Assembly (NCBI GenBank): GCA_951812925.1 | Contig: OX638371.1 | Location: 33,640,101-33,704,100, forward strand | Length of the DNA stretch: 64,000 bases | From: Calliopum simillimum | Taxonomy: Eukaryota; Arthropoda; Insecta; Diptera; Lauxaniidae | Direction: 5' to 3' | Shown: in pieces, positions 11,735 to 23,508 of the stretch | Position numbering within the stretch: position 1 is the stretch's first letter | Layout: each line of letters begins with the position of its first letter | Position numbers and translations under genes: made by a program | The notes under the pieces: model-generated | The model's database searches: none | Told to the model about the DNA's origin: nothing | Seen by the model: only the letters and a program-made list of their open reading frames with translations

Positions 11735-12120
11735 ATTTGACCACAAATGTATTAAATAATTTTGGTACTTTTTGGACAGTTTTAGTACTTTTTTTGCTAT
11801 TTGATACAATACAGAAAATTGCATTTACCATCCCTGGTACAAATGTGAAAAAAAGAAAACAAAAAACATAAAGTCAGTATCAGCCAGCTTTTTGTCTTTC
11901 CTTTTGTGCTGTATCCTCTTTTCAGCTCTGTGTGATCCCTTTTTTGTCGTTGTTAATATTGAAAAATTTGCATTTAATTTTACCTGGCTTAATTTCAAAA
12001 TATTATAATAATTTTAACTTTGTGCATATTTACATATACCTTTCTAATGGTGAAAAATTCAAAGTCGTGTTCCATTTCCAATATAGTAAAAAAGGTAGGA
12101 CAAATTTAAGTCTTGCGTAT
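11735..12120 (-). repeat. Dispersed repeat, inverted relative to 61477-62181
   Basis: Read on the minus strand, this matches the 61.5-62.2 kb repeat in order: GCAAGAC, TTTGTCCTACC, ACGACTTTG, CATTAGAAAGGTAT, TAAAATTAAATGCAAAT, AACAACGACA, CACACAGAGCTGAAAAGAGG, then AAAAAAGTACTAAAACTGTC and ACAAATGTATTAAATAATTT (complement). No coding capacity is seen. It also serves as an empty-site comparison for repeat copy D. Confidence 0.75.
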
Positions 12121-12219
12121 TAATATATAGACGCAGTGACGCGTTAAATTTAAGAAGTTCTTATAAAAGATAAATTTATCCGATCATATTTTCCGAAATG
12201 TAATTTGAATGTGAACATA

Positions 12220-12640
12220 ATAAAACAATAACTCCTAAACCGTTAAAGATACCATCTTGGTTTTGAATTCATTTTATAGCTAGTTTTGTATTCTTCTTTC
12301 CATGAAAACAATTTTAGAACATCTAAAAATTGGGTTAAGGATGGTTTTTATTAACCTTAGTACTAAACTAGTATTTGCTTCTTAAAAGTACTAGTTCAAT
12401 TGACTACCTTTCCCAAATAATGATAGAAGTCAAAGTTTAGAACAATTCTGTGAAGAACTATCAGTAGACTTAATGTTTTGAAATGTTAAAAAAATCATAA
12501 TTTCAAAATTGTTGAAGATACCATCCTGGGCTTGGATTCATATGAACGGAAGTTTTGTGTTCTTTCCATGAAAAATATTTTGGAAGAGCGTTTTTATAAT
12601 TGTAGTACTAAAAAAGTACTAAAAAAGCGATATCAGCGAT
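12220..12640. repeat. Direct repeat, ~265-bp offset
   Basis: AAGATACCATC-TGG, GGATTCAT / GAATTCAT, GTTTTGTGTTCTTTCCATGA and a TTAGTACTAAA or TAGTACTAAA word occur in the same order at about 12245-12370 and 12510-12610. This is a diverged duplication of non-coding sequence. Confidence 0.6.
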
Positions 12641-14168
12641 GGTCCATCCAAACCATGCTGCTCTACGCATTGAAGTATGGTTTCATTGAAAACTTCAACG
12701 GTAATGCAACAGATTTTCAATTTCATTATTTTACTGCGATCTCCTTGAAAAATCATTTCATAAGTGCATGAATATTAATATCAATAGGTTTATTAAAATA
12801 TTGCCAAATGTCAGTTTTGTTTTCATTTATACATAATACATAATTTATACCATGGGCGTGGATAAAATTTTTTTCCGGAGGGGTCGATTCGCTCAGTCGT
12901 TGTTATGCACGTATCAAAATCACTAAATTAATCATACTAAATGAATTAGAAAATTTTGGGGCTCAGAGCCCCTTGTTTGACTCTATACATATACGCCATT
13001 GATTCATACTATATACGTACATATCGAATATACATATTTACATGTGTACATATTGTAATACAGGGTGGAAAAGTCTTCATACAAAAGTATTTACATTGGA
13101 TTGCGTAAACAGCCTTCAGCTGTACGTGTACGTACGCATGTTTGTTGCCCCTAATTTATAATGCAAATGCATTTAATTGCACTATTTTATGAATTTTAGT
13201 AACAAACAACAAAAACGAGACGACAATGAAAACAACAACGAACCAACAACAAACAAAATTAGTAATAATTTTGTAATTAATTTTGCGCGTGCCTGCATTG
13301 CCATTGTTTGCATAAAAATCTTCAGTGGCGTCGGCGGCAAGGGGGAATTCGAGCGCACAGTGTTGTTTTGTTTTGATATTTTATGAATCTAACGAATATT
13401 TAAACTACGACGCCGCTGTTCATTTATTTAACTACATTTTTTAGTGCCTAACATTTTTGGCCATTAAACAGTTGAACTGTGTAGTCAGAGTCAGAGTGAA
13501 ATTAGGTTATTCCATACATCAAATAGCATTTTCCATACATATTTGAATGGCTTTTTGTTTGCTAAATATTGCAGCATTTAATTTGTAAAGAACTAACGAC
13601 ATGACATCGAATGCAAAACTCATGTCCTAAATTATGGAAAATGTGCAAATTTTTTGACCAAAATAAAAGTTTTTCGCATTGCTTTAATGGTGCTTTTAAT
13701 ACAAAATGTTGGATTCAAATTCCACTTCAAGGTTATTAATTATAAAATTCCATTTCTGTTGAAAGAAGTTGGATCAAATAGAGCTAGACAAAGTGCATTT
13801 ATTTATTAGTTATAGGAGCACTTAGGTCTACCTTTTCTTCTGCTATGAATGCTTCTATTATTACTTTTGGTCAATTCTTTCAATTCAATTTAATTGGCTT
13901 AATTCAAGCAACTTCGAATGAAGGGATTGAATGGAATACCAAGTTTTTTCAGCATGCTTGTAAATGACTTAGTGTGCAGCGATAAATGTGATGCTCTATC
14001 ATTGCGCTTCTGAGATACTATATTATAGGTTTACGAACTGGAACCATGGATATCTTTCAAGTTGTCAATGCTTTTTAAAAATTCAAGAACAATTTTTCTG
14101 CACTTTTTATGACTTAAGAAGCATTTTATTCAGCATTTATCCCAATCACAGCAGTTCTACTTATGAAT
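12641..14168. other. Non-coding, no recognised feature
   Basis: AT-rich sequence with CATACATA-type simple repeats near 13000-13060 and a mixed CAA/AAC-rich tract near 13200-13260. I see no gene. Confidence 0.45.
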
Positions 14169-14176
14169 CTACGAGG

Positions 14177-14300
14177 TAGTGATGAGCAAGACTGCCTGGT
14201 CTTTGTCAAAAAGATCATCAAGACCAAAAACACAACTGATTTGGAAAATAAAAGATTCGGAAAGACTAAGACTCAATGTCCAATGGTTTGCTCATCACTA
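14177..14300. mobile_element. 124-bp hAT-type MITE with 8-bp target duplication
   Basis: TAGTGATGAGCAA at the left is complementary to TTGCTCATCACTA at the right. The flanks are CTACGAGG (14169-14176) and CTACGAGT (14301-14308), an 8-bp duplication with one change. An 8-bp duplication and a TAGNGATG-type end are the signature of the hAT superfamily. The inside holds a CTTGGTCTT-related palindrome (CTGGTCTTTGTC / AGACTAAGACTC). Larger relatives are at 44045-45347 and, decayed, at 41683-41990 and 21290-21565. Confidence 0.85.
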
Positions 14301-14479
14301 CTACGAGTGTGTCCTATTCTATTGGGATCTAGAATCCCGGCATCTGGGTACGTAATCCACGTCATTCTCGATTAGCGTCTCATTGCAGCAGGGTGTTCTG
14401 CTTTTCCAAGACCTCTAGACAGAGTCTAAACGGAATCGAAGCTTACCGGAGCTTTCTTCTTTAGGTTATAATAAAGTTT

Positions 14480-15990
14480 ATAGTGACCTCACGTTATTTT
14501 ATTTTTTATATTTTTTTTTTTACTAAGGCTTAAATTAGCTTCCACCTCAACAAGTTCTTGGATTTATTAGTCCCACCGTTCTGGAACCAAGTGGTTTTGG
14601 TAGCTTTTGTTCACTCCGCAGAAAGATTCTGAACCTATGAAAGTATTGAGTGCGCATCTTTTGACGAAGAAATCTGACATTTCATTTCCTTCGTATCCCC
14701 CGTGTGCTGGTATTCTCTTCAAGTTAAATCATTTCTTCTGGATGAGGTTTCATAACATTCTTTGACTAACTTTAAGCATATTCTAAACGTCATTAAGGAA
14801 TTTCGTTCGTTTTTCCCATTGTCATTGCTTTTTGGAATGTTGGTCTTAGACTCCAGCTCTTGCACTGCCATCTTCCTTTTAAAGCCCATCAGTAAACCAT
14901 AGCTGTGAGTCCAGTCTTATGGTTATATCAAACTACCTCTAATCAGCGTGGTCATTGATGGCCACTTTCAACTTTTTAGAGAAAACAAACCCTTAAATTA
15001 TCTTATCGGAGACCGTTAGACTTGTTGTATCTCAGAGCTCATCTAGAATTTGAACCTATCCAGTTAGATTGCCTTTTTTAAGTTGGTGTTGGTGTATGGT
15101 ATTTTGAGGCCCTGAACTGGTTGTAGTGTAACCTAGTTAGTTCCGTATTAACTTTTTTTTGTGGATAAGCGTAATACTGAGTAAAACATCTTCATCGGAA
15201 ATACCTCCCTCCTGAGGAACCGTTGTTGGTATTGCAACAAATGGATTACCTTTAAGGCATTTAATGACATCTCTTCATTTGGCTTCTGCTATATTTCTCC
15301 TTTACGAGAGAGCGGCTGAGTAGTGCTTCTGCAGTCCTTGCCAACATCTTTAATTTCTTTTTAGGGTGAAAACTGCGCCAGCGGCTAAGCAAGATGATGC
15401 ATAGTGGTAGGGTTTCTTAATGTCGAAGGATTCCTTGACTTCTGGCAACTTGATAAGCATCAAGGTCTCTCTTTTTTAAGCGAAGTACCCCTCTACATAT
15501 CGTCCACCAAATAACCAATTTTCTTCACTTACCAGCATAGTTGGTATGATGGTTCCAACTGTAGGTGGACCAACGTGATCCTGTAACTCTCTCCGCCAAA
15601 TTTCTGCAGTTGAAGAACTTATGTTACGCGACGCCTTATATCCAGTCTGGTCTACCTGTTTTTGCTATCTTGTTTGGGAATTTCTAAAAATATCCATGTC
15701 CTGAAAGCAGCTGCGTAATGTAATTATTTACCTCACCGATCTTCCTATTTAAACAGGTGTTCAACTGGGGTTTAGTTGCGCTGCCTAGCGTCCGACGGTT
15801 TCATTTTGCCACCTCTCTTCCAAGCTTTGTAAGATGTGAGCCCTGATATTTTGTGCCATTCACTGTTTTCCAATTTGTTCTTCTTCGTCCATAGTCTTTG
15901 ACGCTACAGGACCAGCAAGTCTGTTCGTATCGTTTTGCTAATTACCAGCACCGCAGCCTGTGATACAGTGCGTTACGATGACGCTACGCG
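14480..15990 (-). pseudogene. Decayed non-LTR retrotransposon ORF2 (reverse transcriptase and RNase H traces)
   Basis: Minus-strand translation gives fragments in the order expected for a LINE with RNase H. TVPQEGGIS (15203-15228) resembles the reverse-transcriptase GTPQGGVLSP motif. LWFTDG (14884-14901) resembles the RNase H FTDGS motif, followed shortly by ARAGV, like the GAGV strand. RIPAHGGYEGNEMSDFFVKR (about 14656-14712) resembles the VPGHSGIxGNExADxLA end of RNase H. Stops and frameshifts are frequent and no ORF exceeds background length. RNase H in ORF2 is found in the I, R1 and some Jockey-related groups; the clade cannot be fixed by eye. The 5' limit near 15990 and 3' limit near 14480 are estimates. 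The stretch is less AT-rich than its surroundings, in keeping with a former coding region. Confidence 0.65.
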
Positions 15991-17745
15991 TAGTACTACT
16001 GTTCTTTGCACCGAACTCAGGGCTTTTCAAAAGTTGTTCTCTATTGACTTAGAAAAAACTAACGCACATAGTTAATTTTAAAATGCCAATTGAGTTCTCT
16101 CGGGAAGCCAAGAAAGTATAAACTCTGTTTAAACTCTGGAGCTGGGTAGGTTCTTCGGCATTCAACAACAAACTTCCCTAAATCAAGTCTGAAAATATAA
16201 ATGCAGATTAGCCAAATTGAGCAATAACCTATCGTGCGGGGCCCCTTTGCCACAAATGCTTCATGTGCATTGAATGACTGTATCATGATTTTCTTTAACT
16301 TTGTGCAGCAAATTACAATTTCGTTTACAGCTGATTTTATATTTCCGCTTTTTATCAATAACTGAAAGTCATAAAATTAATAGAAAATCGAATTTAATTT
16401 TTTTATTCATTATTTTTTATACCTTTCACTGCTTTTGTGACCATCTGGTGGCGAACGTCTTAATATAAATGAAAATAAAATGGCGACATAAAATCAAACA
16501 CTTAAATTTTGAACGATACAACATAAGCAGCACTTGCGTGTTAAATTATTGGCAACACGGTAGCGCCGCCGCTGTCTTTGAACACGCAAACGAACGCTTT
16601 AAAATCGATAAAAAAACAATAACATTAGCAGCGAAAAAAGCGCGACAACGCGCTGTAAAAACCGCTTGCGAGAAGGCTACAGCGGCGGCAGTGTGAGCCA
16701 CTGCATACAAATGTAGACGCGCTGACACGCAAGCATTATGCGATGATGCTGCACGCAGCAATTTACTTCCGCAGAATTAACTGTTGCGACAACGAAGTGA
16801 GCGTACGCATCTCCAGCAAAATGCTGTTGCTCATAATTTTTCAATTAAGCAGGCAGCACAGCTCAGCAGCACACACAGCAAAAGTAATGGGGTCGCTTGC
16901 GTCAAATGCTGCGGGCGTTAATTTGTTGCTGCAGCCAGCGCACAAATATTTAATATAACGATAATTTATGAATATCTTACGGATTGTTAAAATATATTTT
17001 CATTTCACTTTTTGAAAATTTTTTTCTAATAATAAGTTGTTGCTTCTAAAAAATATCTAGCCCTGCATCATGACACATGCAGGCAGATGCGTCGTCGTCA
17101 GTGTCAGTGTCAACTTTTAGTTACAAGTTTAAGTAACAAACAGTCGTGTCAGCCGGACGAACATAGATAGATAGATGCATAAAACCGCTTATGGTTATTT
17201 GTAACTTTCGCTTTTCTGCCTCACAGGCAGGCAGCATTTTTTTAAAAGTTTTCTTCTTCATTTCTTGACTTTTGTTACAATTTCGTCGCACATTTTAGTT
17301 TGGGCTGCTCTTGTTTTTTTCATTTTGATTTAGTGAAAGTTTTCTGTCGTCTTGTTGGGTTGTTGGCAATTAATTTTATTTCATGTTGGCGCATTTTTAA
17401 GTTTTACATTGGCACCACATCCGAGCATCCAAGAAGAATTTTTAATTTGAGAAAATTTTTTACAATTTACATACGATATATGGGTTCGGTTTAGTTTTTT
17501 CAAATGTCATAAAAATTTGTGTTAGTTATTAGTTATTGGATACGTTTGACAGCTGTAGTCGCATGTATTTATGTATGTACGAACTGTCAGCTAGCTAATG
17601 CAGTAGAGAGACCTGCGGGTCAAAATAACATTCTGTTGCTGCTTAAATATTCAAATTTTCCCCCTACTTAATGTAATTTATGATAATACATTTTTAATTA
17701 TAGATTTACTAATTTAATATTTATTTTCTTTCATTTTATTTGCAG
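15991..17745. other. Non-coding; CAG/GCA-rich island 16540-16960
   Basis: No gene is recognised. 16540-16960 is relatively GC-rich, with many GCA, CAG and GCG words and no repeat relatives in the window; it could be host regulatory sequence. The ORFs on both strands there (16469-16696 plus, 16546-16761 minus) overlap and show no domain. Confidence 0.4.
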
Positions 17746-17768
17746 ATAATTAATTACTGCTTTTATTG
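17746..17768 (+). other. Candidate 23-nt micro-exon
   Basis: TTTCATTTTATTTGCAG, a good pyrimidine-rich acceptor, ends at 17745, and GTAAGTG, a near-consensus donor, starts at 17769. The 23 nt between are open in one frame only (IINYCFY plus two bases). It may equally be a chance pair of splice signals in AT-rich DNA or a 5' UTR exon. No neighbouring exon is recognised. Confidence 0.3.
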
Positions 17769-17962
17769 GTAAGTGAAAAATATTTTAAAAAAAATAAATA
17801 ATTTCATAAAGTTATGGGCTAAATGGAGTTTTGGCGGAGAAACCGCCTTCGCAATTAGTAACTCTTTCATTTTCCCCAGAAGCATGTGCTTACATTAACA
17901 AAAATGTAAAATAAAAATGTGGAGAGAGCTACCGATTTTCTTTTTTATTAAAATATTAATTA

Positions 17963-18361
17963 CACAGGCCCATAAAAAAAAGTACCCTGCGCGAAAGATC
18001 AGACCACCTAAACTTTATGTTTCCGGGGTCGCTGAGTCCGAATATGGTGTCAGAAATTTCTCAGCATAATTGTTGATTTCTGAAAAAACGCGAACCAACT
18101 TCCCTGCACGATGATCAGACCACCGGAACTTTATGTTTTCGGGGTCACTGAACCCGAATATAGTGTCAGATTAGCGAAGTTGGTTCACGTTTTTTCAGAA
18201 ACCAGGAAAAATCTCTGATTTTCAGCATTATGGTTGATTTCTGAAAAAAAGCGAACCAGCTTCGCTATTCTGGCATCATATTCGGATTCAGCGACCCCGA
18301 AAACATAAAGTTCGGGTGGTCTGATCTTTCGCGCATGGTACTTTTTTTTTGTGGGCCTGTG
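17963..18361. mobile_element. Foldback MITE with TTA target duplication (PIF/Harbinger-like)
   Basis: The left end CACAGGCCCATAAAAAAAAG and the right end CTTTTTTTTTGTGGGCCTGTG pair. The arms continue inward with GCGCGAAAGATCAGACCACC facing GGTGGTCTGATCTTTCGCGC, and with facing GGGGTC / GACCCC and CCGAATAT / ATATTCGG words. TTA flanks both ends (17960-17962 and 18362-18364). A 3-bp TTA duplication is typical of PIF/Harbinger elements. The arms hold an internal duplication (GATCAGACCACC twice, about 130 bp apart). It is 399 bp and non-coding. A diverged relative lies at 57003-57240. Confidence 0.85.
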
Positions 18362-18592
18362 TTATAAATGTACTGGGGAAACCATACTAGTTTGCAAAAT
18401 TGAAATTGAAAAAAATACATACTTTGTACAAAAACCTTAAGTAATTTTTGAGAAAAATAGATCTAGAAACCCACAAAACTAGCTTTATGACTATATACTC
18501 TTAAATTTATTCTACTGATAGCATCGTTGAAACATCACAAATTCATTCTCATAAAAGGAAGAAAATTATTTTATACATGTGGGGCAAAACTG

Positions 18593-18852
18593 ATAGTCCA
18601 CAATATTGGTCTATGATCCATCCTTTATGTTCTATGGTCCATAAAATATGGTCTATGATATATCTTTTATGGTCTACGGTCCCTAATATGTGATCTATGA
18701 TCCGTCCATTATGGTCTATGATCTGTTCTTTTTAGTCTATGAGCGATAATTTATAGTCCATGGTCAATAATATATGGACCATGGTCTATAATATATGGTC
18801 CATGAATCATAATTTTTGGTCTATGATTTACCTTTAATGGTCTGTGATCCAA
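18593..18852. repeat. Degenerate GGTCTATGATCC minisatellite
   Basis: Roughly a dozen imperfect units built on TATGGTCTATGATCCATCC-like sequence, alternating with TATGGTCCATAATAT-like sequence, at about 20- to 40-bp spacing. No ORF follows the units. Confidence 0.8.
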
Positions 18853-20234
18853 AAACTAAATCTGTTGTAAAACAAAATAAAATGAATTGCGCCAAACAAT
18901 ATGCATTCATCCTAAATCCTTGATATTTCAGGGACGTTTTTAAATCCGGAACGAGAGGGCAAAATTCAGGACTGACCTACAAAATCTGGGACAGTTGGTC
19001 ACCCTACATAAATGCAACTTTTAACAGTGGCATTTGAAACCCAATTCGTAGAATCCAAAAAAAAAAAAAATGTCAATATCAATATAGACTGTCTCGCATT
19101 GCATTTTTATTACATTGACGCATTGTTCTTAAGTTTTAAGCATTTCTCACCTTTGGGGACCCCTAGTGAAATTTTTCGTACAACATCTTTGGTCAATATT
19201 TTAACCTATTAAAGCCCAGTTTTTGAAAAAAGGGGTAAAAAGAAACCAATAGAAACAGGATATACTGGGCTTATGTGTTCTACGAAAATGTTCCTTGTGT
19301 GATTTCGTTATGATTTTGGGACAAAAAGTTTTATCCAAAATGTCTATAATTGAAACGCGTTATACAGGGATAGACATTCTTCAAATACTTTTCGAATTCA
19401 GTAAAAAGGCAAAATAAACATTCAAAGTTTTGAAATAAACATTGAGAATTTTGTCAAATTTTTTGAAGGTCATTTAGAGATCTGGGTTCGTATTTTTGTC
19501 ATTTTGCCTTTATATAAGGAGACACTAGATCGAGATTGGAAAATCTCAAAAATTCAAAACTTTACTTTTATGAAAGGCATTACGTTTATTGGATTTGCAA
19601 ATTTGTAACATTATCCAAACCATATTCACTTCTTAAAACTGCTCTACTAAATACTTTATTTTCAGTAGTCCTGATTTCCAAATTGATATACATACTTATT
19701 TCTTTGGATATTTCCATTTTAGATCCCATACTTCATCTCTGCGACTATTAGCTTAGTTTGGCATTTGGATATCCGGCAACTAATATAGTCTATCCCAGAA
19801 TGCCTTAGAAGCGTATGGCTTGAACACAAGTTCTGTAACTATATCGTACCTTGGGATAGCATTTTTGTGAAATACTGAATCCAATGACTATCGTAAACCT
19901 CGCAGTAGTCGAATCCAATCGTAGTCTATAAACGATTGAATGGCAAAAACTATCAAAGCAGACGATCGATCAAATTACAGCTGAACTGATATAGAGTACC
20001 TTTTGACCTGAGTCAAAACTTTTCATCCTCTTTTATCCAAAATCTGACGGAACCGATTATGTTTGCATCAAATCAACAGTCTTAGAAAAATCTTTGAACA
20101 ATCGTGTCTCTCGAGACATTTCGGAATAGGCGCTCAGATACTTATATAAAGTAATATTGAAGACATTATATTAGAATCGCAAGAAACCGGCATAAATGCA
20201 TCCAAGAAATTACATCACTTTTAAAACTGTCAAT
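18853..20234. other. Non-coding, no recognised feature
   Basis: I see no clear gene. The part after 19770 may be a decayed upstream part of the LINE that becomes recognisable at 20235, but I found no motif there. Confidence 0.4.
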
Positions 20235-21260
20235 TATAACATTGAAAACAACCACACCTTCACATATTTAGGCAACATTAATTCCGTGAATTTTGGTAAA
20301 TGAGGATTTCAACGAAAGTGGTGTTTACACAACTGAACAAAGTATATTCATCTTCCGTTATCTCTCTATCTCACATATGTGCAAAGCAAATGAGATCTAG
20401 CTTTAGTTGGAAGAAAGGTCATACTCCCTTGAATCCAGACAAAGTTCGCCACCAAGTCATTGAGTGGAATTCACAAGGCTGTATACCAAGGGTGTCAGCG
20501 TAGAACAAAAGTGAGCCAATTTTGGCTTGACCAACAACATCAATATTTTTGTACAACATTCACAAAAATAATTTTTGTTGTTTTTTTTTCACGCTCGTCA
20601 AAATTTCGCGTTTTTTCTGCTTTTTTTGCGTACACTCCAAATCGAACTCGAACCAACATAAAACAACAACAACGACTACGTCGCATCAAAAACAAAAACA
20701 AGAAACAATATGGGTATTAATGCGTTGATGCGCAGTTGCGAAAATGCAAGTCTTTTACGCTCTAACTACTGAACGTTCAATGTGAATATTTTCATCTTGA
20801 GAAATTGCAGAAGTAGTGCGAAATTTTCGGCAATGTGTTTGTTGTTTTACAAATGTCAAACTTTCGCAAACCACACTTCCGCAACGACGCAAGAACATTG
20901 TTCATCAACGCGTAAATACCCCTACTTTTTGTGTGTGTCCTAGTTCTTAGAAATTTTGAAAATTGTTGAAATATTATTATTGTTGTAAACGAGGCATGAA
21001 AAAACAACAAAAAATTGTTTTTGTGATTGTTTAAATTCGAATTTGAAGTTGTTGTAAAAGCGAAAATTTTGCGCTGACTGCGCTGCATGCGCTTGGCTCA
21101 GTGATTTCAAAAGGCAGATACCCTTGCTGTAGACGACGTGGTATTGTAGATCAACAGAAAAGTCGTTGGAGAGCGAAATCCAAGAATAGGGAAAGTGGTG
21201 TAAAGAAATAAATGTCATCAAAAAGGATCGGATTTAATGTAGATATTTCGTTTGGCCTAA
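20235..21260 (+). pseudogene. Decayed LINE C-terminus split by a hAT-type insertion
   Basis: HTFTYLGNINSV (about 20255-20292) resembles the FTYLGSIV segment found in many non-LTR reverse transcriptases. KKGHTPLNP and RHQVIEWNSQG (20412-20478) resemble the GHTLRKPxxxxxRQxIxWNPQG C-terminal region. The reading then breaks at 20486. It resumes after the insertion, from 21127, as RRRG and then SLESEIQE, a stop, GKWCKEINVIKKDR (21155-21220), which resembles the common tail that follows WNPQGKRRRGRP. So 20235-20486 and 21127-21260 were once contiguous. Stops and an internal deletion make it non-functional. Related tails are at 27448-27585 and 47387-47592. Confidence 0.7.
20487..21126. mobile_element. 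640-bp hAT-type non-autonomous element inserted in the LINE
   Basis: The ends are CAAGGGTGTC and GATACCCTTG, with further inverted matching inward (GTGAGCCAA / TTGGCTCAG). The flanks CTGTATAC (20479-20486) and CTGTAGAC (21127-21134) are an 8-bp duplication with one change. Removing the element plus one flank restores the expected LINE reading (WNSQG then RRRG), which supports the boundaries. The interior is palindromic, with a GGGTATTAATGCGTTGATG arm near 20710 facing CATCAACGCGTAAATACCC near 20904, and has no transposase ORF. Confidence 0.82.
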
Positions 21261-21289
21261 CAAGAGGTAATATACATACCTTTTCTGAT

Positions 21290-21565
21290 GAAAAAACTGC
21301 TATGATCCTGATCTTGGACATTGAGTCTTGAACTTGGTTTTGAAATTGAGTCTTTGTCTTGGTCTTGATCTTGGGTTTTATGTCTTGATCTCTATCTCGA
21401 TTTTGGTCTTGTTTTCTTTTCATTTCATTTCATTATTAACTGTAAATTACCACGAGTGAAAAGCAGTCTTTATCTTGATTGTCATCGTGACCAAGGCCAT
21501 GACAATAGCAGTCATTATCTTGGTCGAAAAATTATCAAAATCAGGACTAATTTAGCTCATCACTA
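21290..21565. mobile_element. Decayed CTTGGTCTTG-type (hAT-like) palindrome
   Basis: It has repeated CTTGGTCTTGATCTTGG-type sequence, facing a degraded inverse (GACCAAGGCCATGAC, then ATTATCTTGGTCG), and ends near TAGCTCATCACTA (21551-21563), which resembles the TTGCTCATCACTA end of the hAT-type relatives. The left end is not found. Confidence 0.55.
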
Positions 21566-23049
21566 TTTTTCTATTACTCAGCGACACGATGTTCTGGGTC
21601 TATCTCTGCAAATTCTTGGTTTCCCTGAGGATTCCATTAAAGCGCATCATATTATCTTGGAGTCTGTCAAAATGTATGATGTTCTGTCGTGAAATTTTAA
21701 AAATTGTCTGGAAAATTATACGTCGAAAAGTATCGAAATAGTTATAGTATTTTTGTTTAGGCCCAACTTTTCTAAGTAGGATAGATAGAAGTATATATGT
21801 ATAAATATGTATGAATCATAAAAATGTAGTTAGTAGGATTTCTCTTTTTCAGAGTTAATAACAATACACTATGCGACAATAACTTTTACACTTAAACAAT
21901 AATGACAAATTTGCAGTACGTAAAATATACATTTAAGCACAAATGTGGTATTTTAACTGTAGTAAAATAAAAAACTAAAATAAAAATTGTTAAATAAAAG
22001 AAAAAGAAATTACATACATATGTGTATATTTGAAATACGACATAAAAACATACATAAATTCACAACATTGTTAAGCATCTTTTTATGAAGTCAACAAATT
22101 GTCAAACACCAAGGAGATGGTGAATGAAGTCTCCTCATATGTAAAGTAAAGTATGTAGTATCGCTGTGTGCACATGTCATTTGTTGTCAAAAAATGAAAT
22201 AAATTTTTTTTTTTTACAGCACTTAATTTTATTTTTTCCCATGCACATATAACACCTTTTTATGTAGAAAAATCATGTGCTTTGTCATAAAAAATTTTAA
22301 TACTTTGCACACTTGTAAATACTTGAAACAATGTGTATCTACGAGATAACACCACCATACCACAGAGCGCTGAACAGAACAATGCAACAATTCATAAAAA
22401 TGGTGCATGTTGGTATCTCATATCTGAGAATGTGATATCAAACCAAAACCCAAGTCAAGCCGCAACTTCGGGAAGTGAACGTGAGAGATTCTTCCGTCCA
22501 AAGTGTTGCAAACAAACGAAAAAAAAACAAAAGACAGAACCTCAAAATTTAATGTGCGCACGTTTTTGTATTTTGTGTGGCCAGGTTTTCATTTTATTTT
22601 TAGGTTTCGTTGTCCTCCTTCATTGTTGCGCGGATTCTTTTTTTTCTGAAATGCATTCATGCTAAATAAAGCCGCTGCTAAATTTTGAAAAAAAAAAAAT
22701 CAAAAGATTTTATGCATCTTAATCTGTGTTGAGCGCGCTGAGATTTTAAGCCGCTTTTTGCAAAGGCGCTGTTCAAATCGAATGAATGGAAAAAATTAAT
22801 CAAAAAGTGAAAAATGTTGATTGCTTACTGCCGATGAAGATGCATTCTTTGACAAACAATAAAGGAAATTTGGAAATTTTCCAAACATAAAGTTATATTT
22901 TGTACAGATGACTCATGTGGTACCAAAAAAATTATTGTGCTTACACAGAGTTTAACAACTTTTTCTGCAAATTATTCAAAATACGTATTTATTGGCTTGT
23001 ACGCTCGAAATTTATTTTATTGCTTGTGCACTCGAAAAATTGTGGCCAC
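21566..23049. other. AT-rich non-coding stretch
   Basis: No gene is recognised. The ORF 22333-22665 (110 codons) has no domain and no codon signal I can defend. Confidence 0.45.
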
Positions 23050-23475
23050 ACGTGATTCGAAATTCGACCATTTCGATTTGACTTAAACAAGACCACCCCA
23101 CTGTTAACTTAAGCAAAAAAGTTCTCATCAGTAACCATGACATGTGCATTTTCTCTTTAAAGGCGTGGCAAAGCCGACATTTTATCGTTCCTTAGTGGTA
23201 ACCCTATCTCCATACAAAATTTCATAAAAATCAATGCAGTGGTTTAGCCATGAGAGCATTTTTTTCAATTTATGGGCGTGGCACCGCACACTTAAAAATA
23301 TAATGATCATGTTATTGTTCCTTAGTGTGAACGTTATCCCCATACCAAATTTCATTAAAAAATCGATTCATCGGGTTAGCCGTTGGAGCGTCTTGTTCAC
23401 TTAGGGGCTTGGTACAGCCCACCTAAAAAAATAATATCAAAAAAAAAAAAAAAAATCAAGCGAATATAGAAACAG
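23050..23475 (-). repeat. GGCGTGGC repeat, inverted partner of 28366-28812
   Basis: It starts with AATTCGACCATTTCGATTTG and ends with an ATCAAGCGAATAT word, both found inverted in the partner. It holds three units, each with a version of GGGCGTGGCACCGCCC (about 23162 GGCGTGGCAAAGCC, 23274 GGGCGTGGCACCGCAC, 23404 GGGGCTTGGTACAGCCC), spaced 112 and 130 bp. Between them lie GTTCCTTAGTG and AAATTTCAT-AAAAATC words. It is non-coding. Confidence 0.8.
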
Positions 23476-23508
23476 AAACTGAACCGATTTCGTTTGCCTA
23501 TTCATATA

